64,000 bases of DNA from an uncultured Chloroflexota bacterium (GTDB taxonomy: Bacteria; Chloroflexota; UBA4733), in the NCBI GenBank assembly GCA_937967325.1, contig CALBSQ010000025.1:89560-153559 (forward strand), given 5' to 3'. The translations under genes were made by a program, and so were the position numbers. Shown piece after piece: positions 62,297 to 64,000 of the stretch. A model generated the notes under the pieces. That model saw only the letters and a program-made list of their open reading frames with translations. It was not told the DNA's origin and made no database searches. How positions within the stretch are numbered: position 1 is the first letter of the stretch; the number at the start of each line of letters is the position of its first letter.

Positions 62297-63862
62297 ATGT
62301 CAGCAGGGAAAATGCGTTCCATCAGCCGCCGGCGGCTGCTCAGTGGCGCGGCAGGGCTGGCCGCAAGTGTGGGTATGGGTGTCGCGCTGGCCAGCTGCGG
62401 CGGCGCCACCGGCGCTGCGACGGCAAGTAGCGCGGCCGCGCCGGCAGCTTCTTCAGCCACGTCAGCCGCGCCAGCGGTTAGCTCCTCGGCCGCGCTGTCG
62501 TCCTCGGCCAGCTCCTCGGCTGCGCCGTCGAGCGCGGCCTCGTCCGCGGCTTCCTCGACTGTCAGCTCCGCCGTTCCGTCCTCGTCCGCTTCCGGTCAGG
62601 TCTCGGCGGCGACCAGCTCAGCGGCTGCCAAAGCGCCCGCCGGCCAGGGCGTCAGCATCGACTTCGTGACCCGGTCCGGACCGTTCGGCCACACCGGCTG
62701 GTACAAGGACACGGCGCCCAACTTCGAAAAGGCGCACCCCGGCTGGACCATGAACTTCATCGAGGCGGCGGACGTGTCCGTGGCCGAGAAGTTCACCGTG
62801 CTGGCCGCCGGCGGGAGTCCGCCGGATGTCGCCTGGTTCGGCGTGATCAGCGACGGAGGGCGCGGGCCGATGTTCCAGGGCCTGTTCCGGGCGATCGACG
62901 ACTATATCGCCAAAGACAAGGTCGACATCAGCGCCTACTTCCCCGCTTCCATCATTCTCTTCCAGAACAACGGCAAGCAGTACGGCCTGCCAACCCACGC
63001 CCACTTCGGCTGCAACATCCTCTATATCAACCAGGACATGGCCGACCGAATGCAGGTCCAGATCCCGACCGACACGGCGGAGTGGGATACGACCGCCTTC
63101 ATCACGGCCGCGCAGAAAATGACCAAGACCGAGTCCGACCAGTGGGGATGGTGGCCCAGCGTGGCGCTGGAAGAGTGCGGCACGGCCTGGCTACGGACAT
63201 TCGGCGGTGACTTCTTTAATGCCGACGGCACCAAGACGGTGATCGACGGCGCCGGCGCCATCGATGGCTTACAGTTCATGGCGGACGCCGCCCTCAAGTA
63301 CAAGACCATCAACGACATCAACCGGAAGGGCGGCTCGGGCGGGCTCTTCGAGGCCGGCAAGCTGGGGATTCTCCAGTCGACGCCGGGCCTGACCGCGGAA
63401 TACAGCAAGCCCGGACAGACGCGGGTCAAGTTCAAATGGACCAACACGGTGATGCCCACCGGCCCCGGCGGCAAGCGCGGCACCCAGGATTCCGGCGCCG
63501 GACAGGGCGTTGCCACCGGGGCCAAGCACGCCGATGCCGCCTGGGAGTGGGTGAAGTTCATCACCGACAAAGATAACGGCGTGCTGCAGGTGCAAGGCGG
63601 GGCCGGCAGTCCCGGCGCGCGGCCGGACGTCTGGGCCGATCCCCGCCTCACCAGCTTCAATCACATCTACACGTTGCTGGTCAAGCTCTTCAACAACACG
63701 CCCGGACCGCTCATCCTGCCCAAGAACAACCGCTACTTCGACGTGATGAAGGAAGCGAACAAGGATGTCGGCGACGTCTACACGGGCAAGGCCGCGGCCC
63801 GCGATGTCGCGACCAACACCGCGTCAGCGGTGAACGGCATCCTGGCGCAGCCGGCGCTGTGA
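62297..63862 (+). CDS. Tat-exported solute-binding lipoprotein
   Basis: A 521-residue family-1 binding protein. It has the twin-arginine motif SRRRLLSG, a lipobox LASCGG and a Ser/Ala linker of about 80 residues. The mature part starts at VSIDFVTRSGPFGHTGWYKD. ATG 62297 follows AGGGGAGGAA; an internal ATG at 62312 is possible. The gene ends 138 bases before the window edge, so permeases may follow outside. Confidence 0.9.
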   Translation: MSAGKMRSISRRRLLSGAAGLAASVGMGVALASCGGATGAATASSAAAPAASSATSAAPAVSSSAALSSSASSSAAPSSAASSAASSTVSSAVPSSSASGQVSAATSSAAAKAPAGQGVSIDFVTRSGPFGHTGWYKDTAPNFEKAHPGWTMNFIEAADVSVAEKFTVLAAGGSPPDVAWFGVISDGGRGPMFQGLFRAIDDYIAKDKVDISAYFPASIILFQNNGKQYGLPTHAHFGCNILYINQDMADRMQVQIPTDTAEWDTTAFITAAQKMTKTESDQWGWWPSVALEECGTAWLRTFGGDFFNADGTKTVIDGAGAIDGLQFMADAALKYKTINDINRKGGSGGLFEAGKLGILQSTPGLTAEYSKPGQTRVKFKWTNTVMPTGPGGKRGTQDSGAGQGVATGAKHADAAWEWVKFITDKDNGVLQVQGGAGSPGARPDVWADPRLTSFNHIYTLLVKLFNNTPGPLILPKNNRYFDVMKEANKDVGDVYTGKAAARDVATNTASAVNGILAQPAL

Positions 63863-64000
63863 CCCCGCCGGGGGGCCGGTGGGCAGGGGAGATTGGCAAC
63901 CGGTCGGACGGATGGCCGGTCGGGGTCGTTCCCTCCCACTGCCGACCGCGCGCCCAACGCACCGCGAGGACGTACGGCGGGCTGACCGCCAGGTGCGCGA
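63863..64000. other. 3' flank to the window edge
   Basis: GC-rich DNA with no recognised gene. A CCCGCCGGGGGGCCGGTGGG run just after the stop could fold weakly, but no clear terminator is visible. Confidence 0.3.

Overview
The window is high-GC bacterial DNA, most likely from a Chloroflexota (Thermomicrobia/Sphaerobacter-like) genome. That placement is an inference. It rests on base composition, on six complete Tat-type sugar-binding lipoproteins with long Ala/Ser linkers, on repeated Uma2 genes, and on short interspersed palindromic repeats. No rRNA, tRNA or CRISPR array was seen.

Layout. (1) 1-8729 is the 3' part of a BREX phage-defence locus: pglX, pglZ and brxL on the plus strand. The pglX reading frame is interrupted by a DUF3800 gene, so the methylase is encoded in two pieces. 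(2) 8.9-24.2 kb is a patchwork of small accessory genes: four toxin-antitoxin pairs (HigBA-like, a DUF433-like/DUF5615 pair, Xre/RES, Phd/RelE), two Uma2 genes, a nucleotidyltransferase, a GreA-like protein, an MhqO/MhqD-like pair, an SDR, a DRG-type GTPase and an orphan solute-binding protein. At least three broken genes lie among them. (3) 24.4-31.5 kb is a minus-strand operon: two ABC permeases, a solute-binding protein, two paralogous amidohydrolases, a Rieske protein and a PhyH dioxygenase. It diverges from a TIM-barrel isomerase gene. (4) 32.6-42.4 kb is a minus-strand glycan operon that starts at a GntR/LacI-type hybrid regulator with its own operator-promoter. It runs through GH4, an enolase-superfamily enzyme, a glycerol-1-phosphate-dehydrogenase-like enzyme, a solute-binding protein, an M14 carboxypeptidase and a large putative glycoside hydrolase, and has no permease genes. 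(5) 42.6-44.6 kb holds a nitrilase, a truncated ECF sigma factor and a carboxymuconolactone decarboxylase. (6) 44.6-50.5 kb is a LacI-controlled operon: regulator, binding protein, two permeases, PPC-domain protein, RraA-like protein. (7) 50.7-53.1 kb holds a Uma2 gene, an NTF2-like gene and a phosphotransferase gene. (8) 53.3-63.9 kb holds a GH67-like hydrolase divergent from a GntR/FCD regulator, two more solute-binding proteins, Uma2, a sugar isomerase and a GT39-type membrane glycosyltransferase.

How it works together. Most of the right two-thirds looks like a set of separately regulated uptake and degradation modules for plant- or glycan-derived compounds. No ABC ATPase is encoded here, so the transporters presumably share one encoded elsewhere. 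Three regulators (GntR/LacI hybrid, LacI, GntR/FCD) have clear palindromes or inverted repeats at their own promoters. The left third is a defence/toxin-antitoxin island with visible gene decay.
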